Under the pieces are notes generated by a model that saw only the letters and a list, made by a program, of their open reading frames with translations, had not been told where the DNA came from and made no database searches. Below are positions 1 to 10,156 of a stretch of DNA of 64,000 nucleotides, piece by piece. A program made the translations under genes and the position numbers. Within the stretch, counting starts at the first letter, position 1; each line of letters starts with the position of its first letter. Origin of the DNA: Achatina immaculata (lineage: Eukaryota > Mollusca > Gastropoda > Stylommatophora > Achatinidae); NCBI GenBank assembly GCA_009760885.1, contig CM019697.1, forward strand, positions 28,822,710 to 28,886,709, read 5' to 3'.

Positions 1-823
1 AATGTCGAATTCTTGGTGGCTTGAGGTTAAGAATCTCACGCCACGTCGTATCAATATAAAGATCTAAAGCTTGGGAAGCCCCGGGGGAAGGTGTCCAGCT
101 ATATTTATGGTGGTCGTAACGTGCAAATGGGTTATCGGGGTCTTGTGTGGGTTGGTTGGACTCTTTGTTAGCAAAGTAATATTTAAGCCGTAATCGACGG
201 TGAAATTGTTTAACATCGCGGAGTAAAAAATAGCGATCACAACGAGGCCGAGTGGGAATAAACTTAAGACCCTTGGCGAGAACTAGTTTTTCATCATCAG
301 AAAGGGGCAAGTCGGGGGGAATACAAACTACATTAGAGGCTAGAGGAGGATGAGGAGGAGATGGGGTATCATCTGAGGATGGGGGTGCGAGTACTTGAAT
401 ATGCTGTGTAATCTGGGAAGGTAGTTCAGGGGGTGTTACAAGTGTCTGATGGTCAAGTGAGATAGAAGTCTGTTGGTCAGGTGTAGCAGAAGAGGGGGGC
501 TGATTGGAAAGTGGTTCACCTCTAGAAGCAGAAGAGACCGGCTGTGGTAGAAGTCGGTTAAGTTTATGTTCTTTGCCAGAGGCATAGAACTGGTAAAGCT
601 GGCGATTTGTGACGTGTATAATGTGTTTGATAAGAAGAAAGAGAACACGGTTGTCCGATGTGTAGGAGTGAAGGCGGCGTTCAAGGTTATCTTTGACACG
701 ATCGAGGTTGGAAAACAGGCGTCTGTGATTCTGAATGATACAGCTCATTCTGAGCCGCGAGCAATTTTTCTCGATCTTGTCCAGAAGTCTTTGTTCAACC
801 ACGTGGAGTGTGCCGGCCGCAGG
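1..823 (-). mobile_element. Penelope-like element, N-terminal coding arm (runs off the left edge)
   Basis: Read on the minus strand this arm encodes the N-terminal part of a Penelope-like polyprotein. One frame gives a basic helical stretch beginning VEQRLLDKIEKNCSRLR, running from about 815 to 550. Another frame, from about 320 to 1, gives LVLAKGLKFIPTRP followed by RYFLLRDVKQFHRRLRLKYYF-like sequence, which resembles the conserved block just upstream of the reverse transcriptase in PLEs. The frame changes between the two blocks, so the copy is broken or the region between is spliced. The reverse transcriptase core would lie outside the window to the left. At 823 the arm meets a plus-strand arm of the same family head to head. 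Plus-strand reading through 566-823 is antisense and not meaningful. Confidence 0.75.
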
Positions 824-1930
824 GAAGTCAAATTATGGGAAACCTACACTGGCAGATTTCCAGAATTCTATAAAAGGTACATCGATGGTGGCATTGGAAT
901 TACAAGTATGCCACATGAAGACCTTAAAAAATTTATTGAATTCGCCAATACACTCAATAAGAACATAAAATTCACTTATGAAATCTCTGACATGAGGCAT
1001 TTAGGCATTAAAATTTCTATTGGCACAAACAGGCTTGTCACCTCTGTATTTTACAAGCCCACCGATAGCCACACCTATTTGCTTTACACCTCTTCCCATC
1101 CTGAGGCCTGTAAGAACTCCATCCCATATTCCCAACTCCTCCGTCTTCGCCGCATATGTCAGGATAATTTGGACTTTATAGATCAGTCCAACAAGTTATT
1201 AGAATTTTTCCGTCATCGCCACTACCCAGAAAAGGTTCTTCGTAAAGCCTTCAACCGTATCCAACTAGTGAGCCGCAAAGAAGTATTCAGGAAAAAGCCT
1301 GTTACTCCATCTGACAGAGTTAAGTTAGTACTGCCTTTCCACCCGCACGGTCAGATGGTTAAGAAAATCCTTTATCGTTATCTGCCGATAATCCAACTCG
1401 ACTCCGACACTCGTGACATTTTCTCTGAAGCACCCCTATTGGCATACAAACGTGAGCCAAACCTTAAGGACATCCTCGTCCACAGCCACTTGAAGCAGAG
1501 CCTTACATATGTTGGCACCAGAAAATGTAACCGCCCCCGCTGCGTTACCTGCCCTGTAGTTTGGGAAACGAAAACAATCACCTTTCCCAAAACTATCCTC
1601 ACTCTTCATGAGGGATTCACATGCGAGTCCCGAAATGTGATATATGTCATCGTTTGCAAAAGATGCAGGATAACATATATCGGTGAGACTGGCCTCAGAT
1701 TAGGGGACCGCATGCAAAAACATCTGTACGACATCGCCCAGCATGCTTCGAAACCAGTCCCAAATCATTTCAATGGCCCCAACCACAGAGGCAAATCTGA
1801 TTTTCTGGTAACAGCCATTAAACAATGTCACGCAGATGACACAAGCCGCCTGGCACTTGAGAACCGCTGCATTCAAAATTATGGGTCGCTGGAACCACAT
1901 GGGTTAAACTCGCTGTTTAGTTACACGTAA
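824..1930 (+). CDS. PLE reverse transcriptase C-terminus plus GIY-YIG endonuclease (partial)
   Basis: Partial polyprotein of a Penelope-like retroelement: reverse transcriptase for RNA-templated copying and a GIY-YIG nuclease that nicks the target. In order it shows the palm motif region KRYIDGGIG (canonical YIDD; here the second Asp is Gly), a thumb with FYKPTDSHTYLLY and SHPEACKNSIPYSQLLRLRR, a CNRPRCVTCP linker, then the nuclease with NVIYVIVCKRC, YIGETGLRLGDRMQKHL and the C-terminal LENRCIQNYG. Compared with the 58.9 kb copy, residues after YEISD are altered and two codons shorter. Loss of the catalytic Asp and the 5' truncation mean it cannot supply reverse transcriptase activity. The open frame extends upstream to 566, but that part is antisense to the opposing arm. 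Confidence 0.85.
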   Translation, partial: EVKLWETYTGRFPEFYKRYIDGGIGITSMPHEDLKKFIEFANTLNKNIKFTYEISDMRHLGIKISIGTNRLVTSVFYKPTDSHTYLLYTSSHPEACKNSIPYSQLLRLRRICQDNLDFIDQSNKLLEFFRHRHYPEKVLRKAFNRIQLVSRKEVFRKKPVTPSDRVKLVLPFHPHGQMVKKILYRYLPIIQLDSDTRDIFSEAPLLAYKREPNLKDILVHSHLKQSLTYVGTRKCNRPRCVTCPVVWETKTITFPKTILTLHEGFTCESRNVIYVIVCKRCRITYIGETGLRLGDRMQKHLYDIAQHASKPVPNHFNGPNHRGKSDFLVTAIKQCHADDTSRLALENRCIQNYGSLEPHGLNSLFSYT

Positions 1931-2355
1931 CATCATCTTCTTCAATCATTATAGTACCTCTCCACTAAATCCACCCCTTCTTACTTTTCAAACTTCCTCA
2001 CAGCATCACTCTACAACCCCGCTATTTTCTCTGCAACCCCTCTTCTCTGCAACACCTCTTCCCCAATCACCTGTTTCAATTTCTCCTAGCTAGGCCAGTA
2101 GTGCATCACTCTCTCTCCCTTCCCCGGTTCCCCATCCACCACCCCCAGTTACAACCCACCGACCACATGTCACAGGTCTCTATTTAAACAATTTCCACGT
2201 CCTACCAGATCCATTCCTGACACACACCGCCGGACAAGCCACACCTTGCAATTTACAGCTGAGTACTCCTTTAAAAAAAATTTTTTTTAAAACAGTATTC
2301 ATGTAAATCTATACTTTATCTCCTCTCCCTATTTCTTCGTCCTGTATGTTTTTGT

Positions 2356-2381
2356 ATGATTAAGGCTCACGCCGAAACGTC
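2356..2381 (+). ncRNA. Degenerate hammerhead-ribozyme-like motif in PLE 3' UTR
   Basis: The hairpin GGC-TCAC-GCC is followed directly by GAAAC and GTC, the layout of hammerhead stem II, the GAAA box and the cleavage-side triplet. Upstream, where an active hammerhead has CUGANGA, the sequence is ATGATTA, so two core positions differ (C3 and the catalytic G8). Hammerheads are known from Penelope-like elements. Other copies of the motif lie at 31812-31837, 46413-46438, 47321-47346 (minus), 58125-58150 (minus) and 60421-60446. I regard it as a relic or a homologous structural motif, probably inactive. Confidence 0.45.
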
Positions 2382-2503
2382 ACAACTTTGTAATCGTTAA
2401 GTAATAAAGCTGCTCCTACTTTTTTCCGATTTTATACATTCTAGTATCACAGCTTTACTGCAGTGTTTAGTGTATAGTTGTATACTTATACACCAATTAT
2501 TGC

Positions 2504-3110
2504 ACTGTAGAGTTGGGTGTCTTTGATGAGCGTAGATCACCTTGACATGCATAGACTGAAACCTCGATAATAGTGCATCTTCTAGCTTGCACATTCGTAT
2601 GTAGGAAAGTTTTTCGCACATGCGAATTGCTACCGTCCACATAATCTGTGAGATGTGCTCTGAAAGTTCCTCGGACATCTCCAGCCTCGAAGTTCGTTAC
2701 GACCTTGCTGTAGATTTTGGTCCGCATTGTGTTGCCGAATTCCTCGTCGGTGTAGATCCAGATACAAACATGTTTGCCACCACTGTCCGTATTTGCAAGG
2801 ATTGTACCAGTTCCATCTTCCACTTTGGATTGTCGCATGACTCTCGCAAAGTCCCCTTCCTCTCGTTACCCTAGGAACTGGAGATAGGCCACCAGTGTTG
2901 GTGGGTCGAAAACCCCGGAGAAGTCTTGTGTATATTTCAAACCCATGGATTTCTATATACCTTTCAAACTGTGGGAGATTTTCTACGAGCTCTGCGATTG
3001 GGATCTCGGACACATCGACCTTGGCAACAAAGTATGCAAAATGTTTCTCTCCGTTGTGTACCGATGTCCAGGTATTCCATGCCACTCTATCTGCTTGAGT
3101 TTAAAATGAA
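2504..3110 (-). pseudogene. Unrecognised protein-coding relic, frameshifted
   Basis: Two overlapping minus-strand frames (about 3085-2830 and 2838-2497) read like one natural protein broken by a frameshift. The first part contains WTSVHNGEKHFAYFVAKVDV and IPIAELVENLPQFERYIEIH. The second contains TDSGGKHVCIWIYTDEEFGN, KIYSKVVTNFEAGDVRGTF and HLTDYVDGSNSHVRKTFL. Base composition is less AT-rich than the flanks, and the residues are balanced rather than low complexity. I do not recognise the family and assign no function. It abuts the 3' end of the PLE arm at about 2503, so it may be an old insertion or the target into which the PLE jumped. Confidence 0.4.
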
Positions 3111-3431
3111 TGTGACCATAATAAAGCTTATTTCATGTAGTTGCATAAAGCAGAATGTGGAGTGTATGGAAAGAAACGATTTATTAATTATTTACTTATT
3201 CATTTTATGTTTTTTTCATGAATATTATGTTCAGATTTTTATTCGGCCTGAAAGGCTCAGTTTCAAACCAGAGAAATGTTAAATATCATCTTAGACCCAG
3301 CTTACCACAGAAGTGCAATGTTTCATCACAGTTCACAAGTTACTACTCCACATTCTGATGTGTGCAGATTTCATTACTACAGACCAAAATGTAATTAAAT
3401 TATTTTGTCATTCAACAACAAACCTATCACA

Positions 3432-3610
3432 GTGTATAAACTAGGAAAAAAGTAGGAACAACTTTATTATTTAAAGATTACACAATTTTGCAAACGACTT
3501 ATCTCACGTTCTGTGTTGTTCCAGGAGCTGAGATAAGTCATCTGCAATTTTTCATTAATTTTTTTCATTGTTTATTTTATTACATAAAATTAATGTGAAT
3601 CTTTTCTTTG

Positions 3611-3665
<55 letters not shown>

Positions 3666-3835
3666 TCTTCGTCCTGTTTATTTTTGCTTGATAAAGGCTC
3701 GCACAGAAACACCACAACTGTGTAATCGTCAAATAATAAAGCTGTTTCTACTTTTTTCCTAGTTTATACATTTTGGCATCACAGCTTTACTGCAGTGTTT
3801 TGTGTGTAGTTGTATATCAATACACTAATTATAAT
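3432..3835. mobile_element. Short PLE derivative with opposed 3' tails
   Basis: The left end (GTATAAACTAGGAAAAAAGT at 3434) is the reverse complement of the PLE 3' tail that reappears in plus orientation at about 3736-3775. Between them is a stretch (3497-3600) matching the reverse complement of the PLE copy at 13440-13515, and a (CT)n tract. The hammerhead-like position (about 3690-3715) is strongly decayed. No coding capacity remains, so this looks like a non-autonomous or deleted inverted pair. Confidence 0.6.
3617..3662. repeat. (CT)n microsatellite
   Basis: An uninterrupted CT dinucleotide tract inside the PLE 3' UTR-like sequence. Reading frames of alternating Ser-Leu across it are artefacts. 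Confidence 0.95.
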
Positions 3836-4287
3836 CATATGCACTTTTCAGTCTGGAAATCAACCACATTTACTGTGCTTCAACATGTTGCAGTATGTAA
3901 TCTAATATCATTCTGCTCCATTATGATAAAAAAGTTAAAAGTTGTTGCAAGAAAAATATGTTAACGTTTCTGTGATATCCTTAACATAACGCACACGGAT
4001 TTTCGTGATATCAGTTATAATCCACATTTTCTCCACGAGAAGAGAAGAATGCTTATACTGATAGTTCAGTTTACTAGCTTTTGTGTGATAATGTAATGTG
4101 TCAACAAAATTACATGTTTAAAATGATCGACAAACATTTTTTATTAACCTACAAATGATTGTTTCCTCACGGGACAGTTTTATGGAGCTTCTGAATAAAA
4201 GGAGAGACAGAGATAAATTGAAATGTTAAATTTCCAGAAAGTATTACTTTAAGCAATCTGCTTAGTACACATACTGGTAGGTAAAAA
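3836..4287. other. No recognisable feature
   Basis: AT-rich sequence with only short open frames; nothing on either strand resembles a known element. Confidence 0.5.
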
Positions 4288-4543
4288 AAAGGTAAAGGTA
4301 ATCCTGTCATGCCTTAGAGGCACATAGGGATATGGTGTTAGTGCCCATATTTTCATTGACCTGTCAGCACATTAGATGGTAATATGGTCAGTATCACGCC
4401 TGGCCGCCTTTCCTTCCCCAAGTCCAGAAGAAGTCGGGTACCCATTTCTACAGCTGGGTGACTGGGATGCCTCAGGCCGGATTCGAACCCCCGACCTTCT
4501 CCATGAGAGACCAGTGCACTAACCACTTCGCCACTCAGACACC
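4288..4543 (-). mobile_element. tRNA-derived SINE
   Basis: On the minus strand the element begins with a tRNA-like head. The A box TGGCGAAGTGG is at 4533-4523 and the B box GGTTCGAATCC at 4489-4479, with spacing normal for an RNA polymerase III internal promoter. A non-tRNA body follows, then a tail ending GGATTACCTTTACC near 4290. A tail-only copy lies at 44036-44110 in the same orientation. There is no intact acceptor stem, so this is a SINE rather than a tRNA gene. I do not assign a named SINE family. Confidence 0.8.
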
Positions 4544-5039
4544 CTACACATACTGGGAAATCTTATTTGTTCTCAGCAAATCCAGCATTTGAGATAAATT
4601 CGTCCGTCGAATTCAACTTATGTGCAACTTTTGTGAATTATATGATTTCATATGTATCACTGATTACTGATATATTTTTCATGGGCATCTTGCTAATTTC
4701 ATCTGCTGTTCGCAACGCTATTTAATCATGTTAGAACGCCTATTTCATATAAAAAGACGGCATTGAAGCCGGGTGATATAAGCTGTTGTGGAAATATCAA
4801 GCATAATTTTGCTCTGCAAGATCTCTCACGGCTGATTTCATCAGTATTTGACTGGCATATCAATATTTGACTGGTGTAATGGACATAGCAATAACAAATC
4901 ATCTGCGTTGTAAGGTTCAGTTGATTTACATCTGTGACATCTCTGACTCTGGGCTTTTTTTTTCTTAATTGTTTTCTCATCGTTGCATTCCATCTTCTCA
5001 ATCCCAGTTATTCTCAATTATCAAGGCTGATGGAGAGCA

Positions 5040-5600
5040 CTATCTTTCATCATCATCATCATCAGGTGCCGTGCCCACTGGCGTTGGCTATTATGCTTCT
5101 CCAGAGTACGCGATTCTTCATGCAGGCCATCAGCTCAGTTGGTGATCTCCTCTCACACCATCCCGTCAGGCTGTCCAGTATCATTTCTCTTGGTCATCCC
5201 CTTGATCTTCTTCCCTCTATTTTTCCTGTTGTTATAATATTTTCAATGCCCCCTCTTCTCATTGCATGTCCTATCGTCTCTCTCTTATTTTTTTGACAAG
5301 GTTTTTTGTTGTTGTCTATCTGGCTCTTCTCATACATTCTTCATGAGTTATTTTTGCTGTCCAGGGGATTCGCAACATTATTCTAAAAAACTACATTTCT
5401 GCTGCTTTCAATGATTTTTCTGCAGACTTGCTTTGTGTCCATGATTCACTTCCATATAACAAAATAGGTTCAATATAGCATTTTAGGACTCGTTTTCTAA
5501 CATTCATTGATAAGGACGTGTCGCATAATGTGTTTCTCATTCTCTGAAATGCAGTCTTTGCGTGGCCTATTCTGTTCCAATCTATTCTATCTTGAATACA
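5040..5600 (-). pseudogene. LINE-E reverse transcriptase C-terminus, broken
   Basis: Minus-strand translation, with frame changes, gives in order DRIDWNRIGHAKTAFQRM, VLKCYIEPILLYGSESWT, then a C-terminal block with TTGKIEGRRSRGRPREM and LDSLTGW. These are hallmarks of the region after the reverse transcriptase palm in endonuclease/RT LINEs (RTE/Jockey-like group; clade not decided). A (CAT)n tract at about 5047-5063 sits at its 3' side and may be the element's microsatellite tail. Only the last roughly 180 codons remain, with stops and frameshifts. Confidence 0.7.
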
Positions 5601-6400
5601 ATTTCGTTTATGTGTATTATTATTTTTTTATGTAAAAAGTATAATTCAAATGTTGATATACTACGAGTACACAATAAAAATACAGTTGTATTTTTAAACA
5701 TTAATAATATAAAATATTAATGACTTTCAGTAATAAAGACATGTATAAGAAATATCTTTTACGTTGTATTAACAAATTATTATGAAATAATAAAAAATAC
5801 TAAGCAAAAAACAAAAATCTCAAAGGTTCTCTTAAATTTCTAGTGAAAGACATTAAAGTTGAGGAAAAATTATGCTTGTAATAATTAAAAACATTGACTG
5901 TTCTTTAGAGCAGGAGACCTATTTCTTTAAAAGAGTGTGCTGTCAAATGTTTTGTCAGTGCCATAGGATATACAGCAATGACATCAGAAAAAAAAGGAAA
6001 TTAACTGTAACAATTTTAATCTTCAAGTCACTAAAATTCAGACTTTATTTAGGGGAGCTGCAGTTATGTGTGATCCGGCCACTTTGTCAGATTTACCTGA
6101 CAAGTAAAATGTAAAATCCTCCTTTCCATGACATTAAGCCATATTGAGGATACGGTATTATGCTCGTATTTCCAAGACCAGTGGCACATAAAACCTTACT
6201 TGATATCGACCATTATATTTAACAGAAAGCGGTTCTGTTGTAATTCTAAGCTAAGATTCCTGTTTTTGGAGAACAGGAATAATCGACGCACATCTGATGA
6301 GTACAGTGTAATGATTCTGATGATTATGGTATAAGGATTCTAGCTATGGATATTAAGCTAAAATATATTGAGTGGCTTACTCCAAACAAACAGATGCAGT
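5601..6400. other. No recognisable feature
   Basis: Very AT-rich; the few open frames are short and low complexity. I see no element boundary. Confidence 0.5.
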
Positions 6401-6562
6401 TTTCTATTTCTGCTGCAGATTATGTGGCAAGAAAACAAATGGTAGACTGGTAGCACAAGGCTGCAACGACGGGAATTAGTTAATTAATTCCCGTCGTTGC
6501 AGCCTTGTGCTACCAGTCTGCCATTTGTTTTCTTGCCACATAATCTGCAGCAGAAATAGAAA
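6401..6562. repeat. Long near-perfect hairpin (78-bp arms)
   Basis: The left arm 6401-6478 and right arm 6485-6562 are reverse complements except for one position that would still form a G-U pair, with a 6-base loop GTTAAT. No open frame is associated. It could be a foldback element, a hairpin RNA precursor, or a palindrome from a replication or assembly event. Arm identity implies recent origin or selection on structure. Confidence 0.95.
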
Positions 6563-7380
6563 TTTAACAGACAAACTGAAATCACACAAAACATCAAAAG
6601 AGCATTACTTGAGTAAATGGGTTGAAGATGAGAAAAGATGATGAACTCGTTATATAATAACAACAGAAGATAAACAAATAAAAAAAAACAATACTTGCAA
6701 TCTGTTTTGACAAGAGTGACAACGATCGTACAATACGTATTAGCGGAACATAACTTAGCATTTAGGTGATCAAATGCAAAGCTTTATCAAAAAAAATAAT
6801 GGTAACTTTCTTGAACCAACTGAAATGCTGGTTAAATTTGATCTAACAACCCAAAAACATGCCCATGTAAACAAGAACAATATAAGTCATAACTGTTGTT
6901 TTGGGTCAAGAATCCAAACTGAGCTTTTATTATTAATATCAAAGCAAGTGAGAAAAATAGTTATACGAAAAAGGAAAACTTGCAACACTTTTGCCTTTAT
7001 TCTCGATTGCACATCAGATCTTAATCAGCAAGAAGAAACGTATCGTGTGTTACGTTATGCACAGATGTGCTAGTAACTGAAAGTTTTATTTACTTCACTT
7101 CTTTCTTATTTCAAACTGAACAAGGACTAACAGAGGAACTTTTAACCGCGCTTGGTGATCTTGGTCTAAATGGTAATGATTGTCGAGGTCAAGGATGCGA
7201 CAGCAATGAAATTATGGAGAAGAACGAAAAAAAAGGTGTTCTAAGGTGTTTTGAGGATACCCCGGGTGTTACACATTGAATATTGTCTTAAGACATTGGA
7301 AAATGCTTTCATTAAGCCATAAAAAATACAATAAAAAAACAACATAACTTCAGAATAACTTGAACATCTCCCTCTCTTTA
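6563..7380. other. No recognisable feature
   Basis: AT-rich. The open frame at 6774-7073 is 99 residues, Asn/Lys rich and resembles nothing I know; I treat it as chance. Confidence 0.45.
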
Positions 7381-7401
7381 TACACACACACACACACACA
7401 C
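7381..7401. repeat. (CA)n microsatellite
   Basis: A short CA dinucleotide tract. It is followed at about 7410-7435 by an imperfect palindrome, TACCCGATGTTATCTGGGTA. Confidence 0.9.
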
Positions 7402-7611
7402 TAGCTGAGTACCCGATGTTATCTGGGTATTTATTTACCTCAATCATGAAAGTTATATTCATTTTCACAACCTTCCAGGCGGTTCTACATCGTTCTATTC
7501 ATTTCCACAACCTTCTAGATGGTTCTACAGAGTCTAGACGGTTTGATTATAAACAACATTTTTAGTTTCACCTCCAGGAGCAAGAATAAAAATTCTTGGG
7601 TGAACCCACCT

Positions 7612-7660
7612 TTGAGCAAGCATCATAAAGTTGTCCGTGGGAGAAACATGGCGATCTCAA

Positions 7661-7716
<56 letters not shown>

Positions 7717-7717
7717 G

Positions 7718-7780
<63 letters not shown>

Positions 7781-7985
7781 CCCTTTCTTCCCCCCTCTAT
7801 CTTTCTCTCCTTCTCTCTCTCCCTCTCTCTCTCCCTTGAGCAAGCAGCATAAAGTTGTCCGTGGGAGAAATATGGTGATCTCAAATCTATCTCTCTCCCT
7901 CTCTCTCTGTGTCCCTATTTCTCTCCTTCTCTATATCTCTCTCCCTCCCTCTCCCTCTGTCCCCCTCTCTCTCCCTCTCCTGTGC
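7612..7985. repeat. (ATCT)n tract flanked by a direct duplication
   Basis: A tetranucleotide (ATCT)n runs from 7661 to 7780 with one CTGT interruption, then pyrimidine-rich CT sequence to about 7980. The roughly 50-bp segment starting TTGAGCAAGC at 7611 recurs at 7837 with a few substitutions, and each copy is followed by ATCT/CT repeats, so the unit plus microsatellite has been duplicated. Open frames here are low-complexity Ile-Tyr-Leu-Ser artefacts. Confidence 0.9.
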
Positions 7986-8214
7986 TCAACCAGTGAGGGC
8001 GTGTTTATTTCAGCTCCGAATATTCGAATATTTTCTGTGGTTCCAGAAGGAATTGATTATTAGAAGTTATATAAATCTATTCACATTGTGATTGTGATTA
8101 TAATGAAGTACTTTAATTTGGCCGAAAGTTTAATATACATAGTGTATATTTAAAATTTTAGTTACTTCAGTAGTAAGTTTAATAATAGGAATTACTTTAA
8201 AACCAATAATAGCA

Positions 8215-8700
8215 GAAAAGAATATAAAATAACCCCACTTACCGAAAAATGGTTACATAAAGAAGGACTTAGAATAGACCATCTGAATGTATATCACCTA
8301 TTAGATAAAATTCCTACAGCAACACACATATTAAATCAAAATTTTCACATTTTTGGCTCCTCTGAAAGTCGTTGAAAAAGGAACATAACCGATGAAGATA
8401 TTAGAATTAACGGTTTTAACCTGATCCGGCGTGACCCAATCAGAAAACTAGAAACAGGTCTAGTAATGTATGTCTCCACAGCTATCCAGTTTAGTCGTAG
8501 AGAAGACCTCGAAGGAGGCAGAATATTATCATTCTTAGAGATTTCAACATAGATCTAACACAATCAAATCCAACTTGGACCAATATTATATTATCCTACA
8601 ATTTTTCCCTAACTGTCACCAAACCTATTCGAGTAACAGAAGTATCATCCACATTATTAGATCACGTATAATGTAGCCCACCCAGGAAACATCATTACCC
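8215..8700 (+). pseudogene. CR1/L2/Daphne-like LINE: APE endonuclease remnant
   Basis: Broken frames show WLHKEGLRIDHLNVYHLLDK (the usual start of the endonuclease domain is a GL..AHLNV-type motif), GLVMYVSTAIQFSRREDL, then ILRDFNIDLTQSN and KPIRVTEVSSTLLDHV. The DFN block and the TR-T...S-TLLDH block are typical of APE-type endonucleases of CR1/L2/Daphne LINEs, which nick the target to prime reverse transcription. Several stops and frameshifts, plus an internal deletion, make it non-functional. It leads directly into the reverse transcriptase of the same element. Confidence 0.7.
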
Positions 8701-8758
8701 AGTCTGCTGTACGTGGACAAGAAAGGGGTATAAACTTCCTAAACACAATCATACTAAT

Positions 8759-10156
8759 ATGAAATTTAGAAGCTTCAAACAATTTAACCTAGATTTAAAA
8801 GATTGGCTAAAGATCTTCAGAGATATATTAGACAAACATGTCCCCATGAAAAAGGTGAGAGTAAAACACCAGACGAAATCACTTTGGATAACACCCGAAA
8901 TATTACATGCCATGAGAGAACGTGAACGGGCACACAAAATGAAAGACTTCATGACCTACCGTTCACTCGGAAAAAAAGTTCAGTATTTAATAAGACAAGA
9001 GAAAAAAAATGATTCCTTTAGAAATGTAGTACAGAATAAGTCAGACAGCAAATCAATTTGGAAAGCCATAAATACTCTAACAAATAAAAGAAAAGAAATT
9101 GAGTTTCAAGCTAGCAATCATGCATACACTAGCGCACATTTCAGAGAAGAAATCAACGTTCTTAAATCATCAATACCAGCTCCTGTATGCGAATTACATG
9201 AACTACAATCATTCCTGGATAGCAGATGTACTAAACATAAACAGTTACACATTCCATTCTTAACAATCAGTGAAGTTTACAGTTATCTTTTATCCTTTAA
9301 AAAAAAACAGTACAGCTGGGCTTGACGATATTAGCAATAAGATCTTACGTTATGCTGCACCTGTCATTTCACATACACTAACATACATTTACAACCAGTG
9401 CATTGCAAGATGTTATTTCCCCGAGGCTTTTAAAACTGGTAAAGTGTATCCTCTCTTTAAATCTGGCTCATCCAGCAATCTTTCCAACTATAGACCAATA
9501 CCCATACTATAGTCGTTATCAAAACCACTCGAAAAACACATATACAAAATAACACTACGAGACATGCAAGAGAACAATAGACAGTCAGGCTTTAGACACA
9601 ATCACTCCTGCCACACATCTCTCACCAAAATTACAGAAAACTGGTTAGTTTATGTAAACATAAATGATGACAGACTATGTGGTGCCATTTTTGTCGACTT
9701 CAAAAAAAGCATTTGATATGACTGACCACGATATTCTTGTAAAAAGAAATAAAGACTTATAGAATGCACCCTGATCTAATAAAATTAATTGCATCATTTC
9801 CTTCAGACAGACAACAGGTACTATTCTTCAACAATTCTCTATCAAATTCTGCTATTGTTGACACTGGTGTTCTGCAAGGTTCTATTCTAGGCCCGTTACT
9901 TCTTCCTATCTATATCAGTGATCTTCCACTTCATCTTAAACACTCTTCTTGTGACATTTTTGGTGATGATTGCACAGTCTACGCCAGTGAATGCGATTGT
10001 ATTAACCTTGAATCATCTCTTCAGGCCGAGTTAAACAATCTAATTAGATGGAGCAACAACAATGGCATGATTATAAATATTGATAAAACAAAATCAATGG
10101 TCATAACAACAAGACAGAAACTACAAAACGCAACAAAAACAACATTTCTGTTCTAG
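8759..10156 (+). pseudogene. CR1/L2/Daphne-like LINE: reverse transcriptase, frameshifted
   Basis: Three consecutive frames make one reverse transcriptase. From 8759 comes the linker after the endonuclease, with PEILHAMRERERAHK and KSIWKAINTL. From 9270 comes the fingers region with STAGLDDISNKILRY, FKTGKVYPLFKSGSSSN and SNYRPIPIL. The middle segment has a recognisable but shifted RQSGFRHNHSCHTSL and an FVDFKK-SI..FDM block. From 9764 comes the palm with GVLQGSILGPLLLPIYISDLP and an active-site region reading FGDDCTVYA in place of YADDTT. At least two frameshifts (near 9310 and 9700) and a premature stop at 9512 inactivate it. Confidence 0.85.

Larger units (their letters stand above)
824..2503 (+). 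mobile_element. Penelope-like element, 5'-truncated arm with 3' UTR
   Basis: The arm starts inside the reverse transcriptase palm and keeps the thumb, Cys-rich linker and GIY-YIG endonuclease to a stop at 1930. A 3' UTR of about 570 bp follows. The UTR has an A/T run near 2273-2292, a hammerhead-like motif at 2356-2381, an AATAAA-like TAATAAAGC segment at 2401-2410, and ends near CACCAATTATTG at about 2503. The same start point occurs in the copy at 58894. Sequence is about 98% like that copy by eye. Confidence 0.85.

Noticed and set aside
566..823. N-terminal 86 codons of the long plus-strand open frame, starting MFFARGIEL
   Set aside because: This stretch is antisense to the PLE N-terminal coding arm on the minus strand; the frame is open by chance and fused to the real PLE coding at 824.
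1378..1602. Minus-strand open frame MRIVLGKVIVFV, repeated at 48090 and 59455
   Set aside because: It recurs in every PLE copy only because it is the antisense of the Cys-linker and nuclease region.
3568..3762. Ser-Leu-rich open frame
   Set aside because: Translation of a (CT)n tract.
4479..4540. Functional tRNA gene on the minus strand
   Set aside because: A and B boxes are good but there is no closed acceptor stem or proper anticodon arm, and a SINE body follows.
7519..7852. Ile-Tyr-Leu-Ser-rich open frames
   Set aside because: Translation of (ATCT)n.
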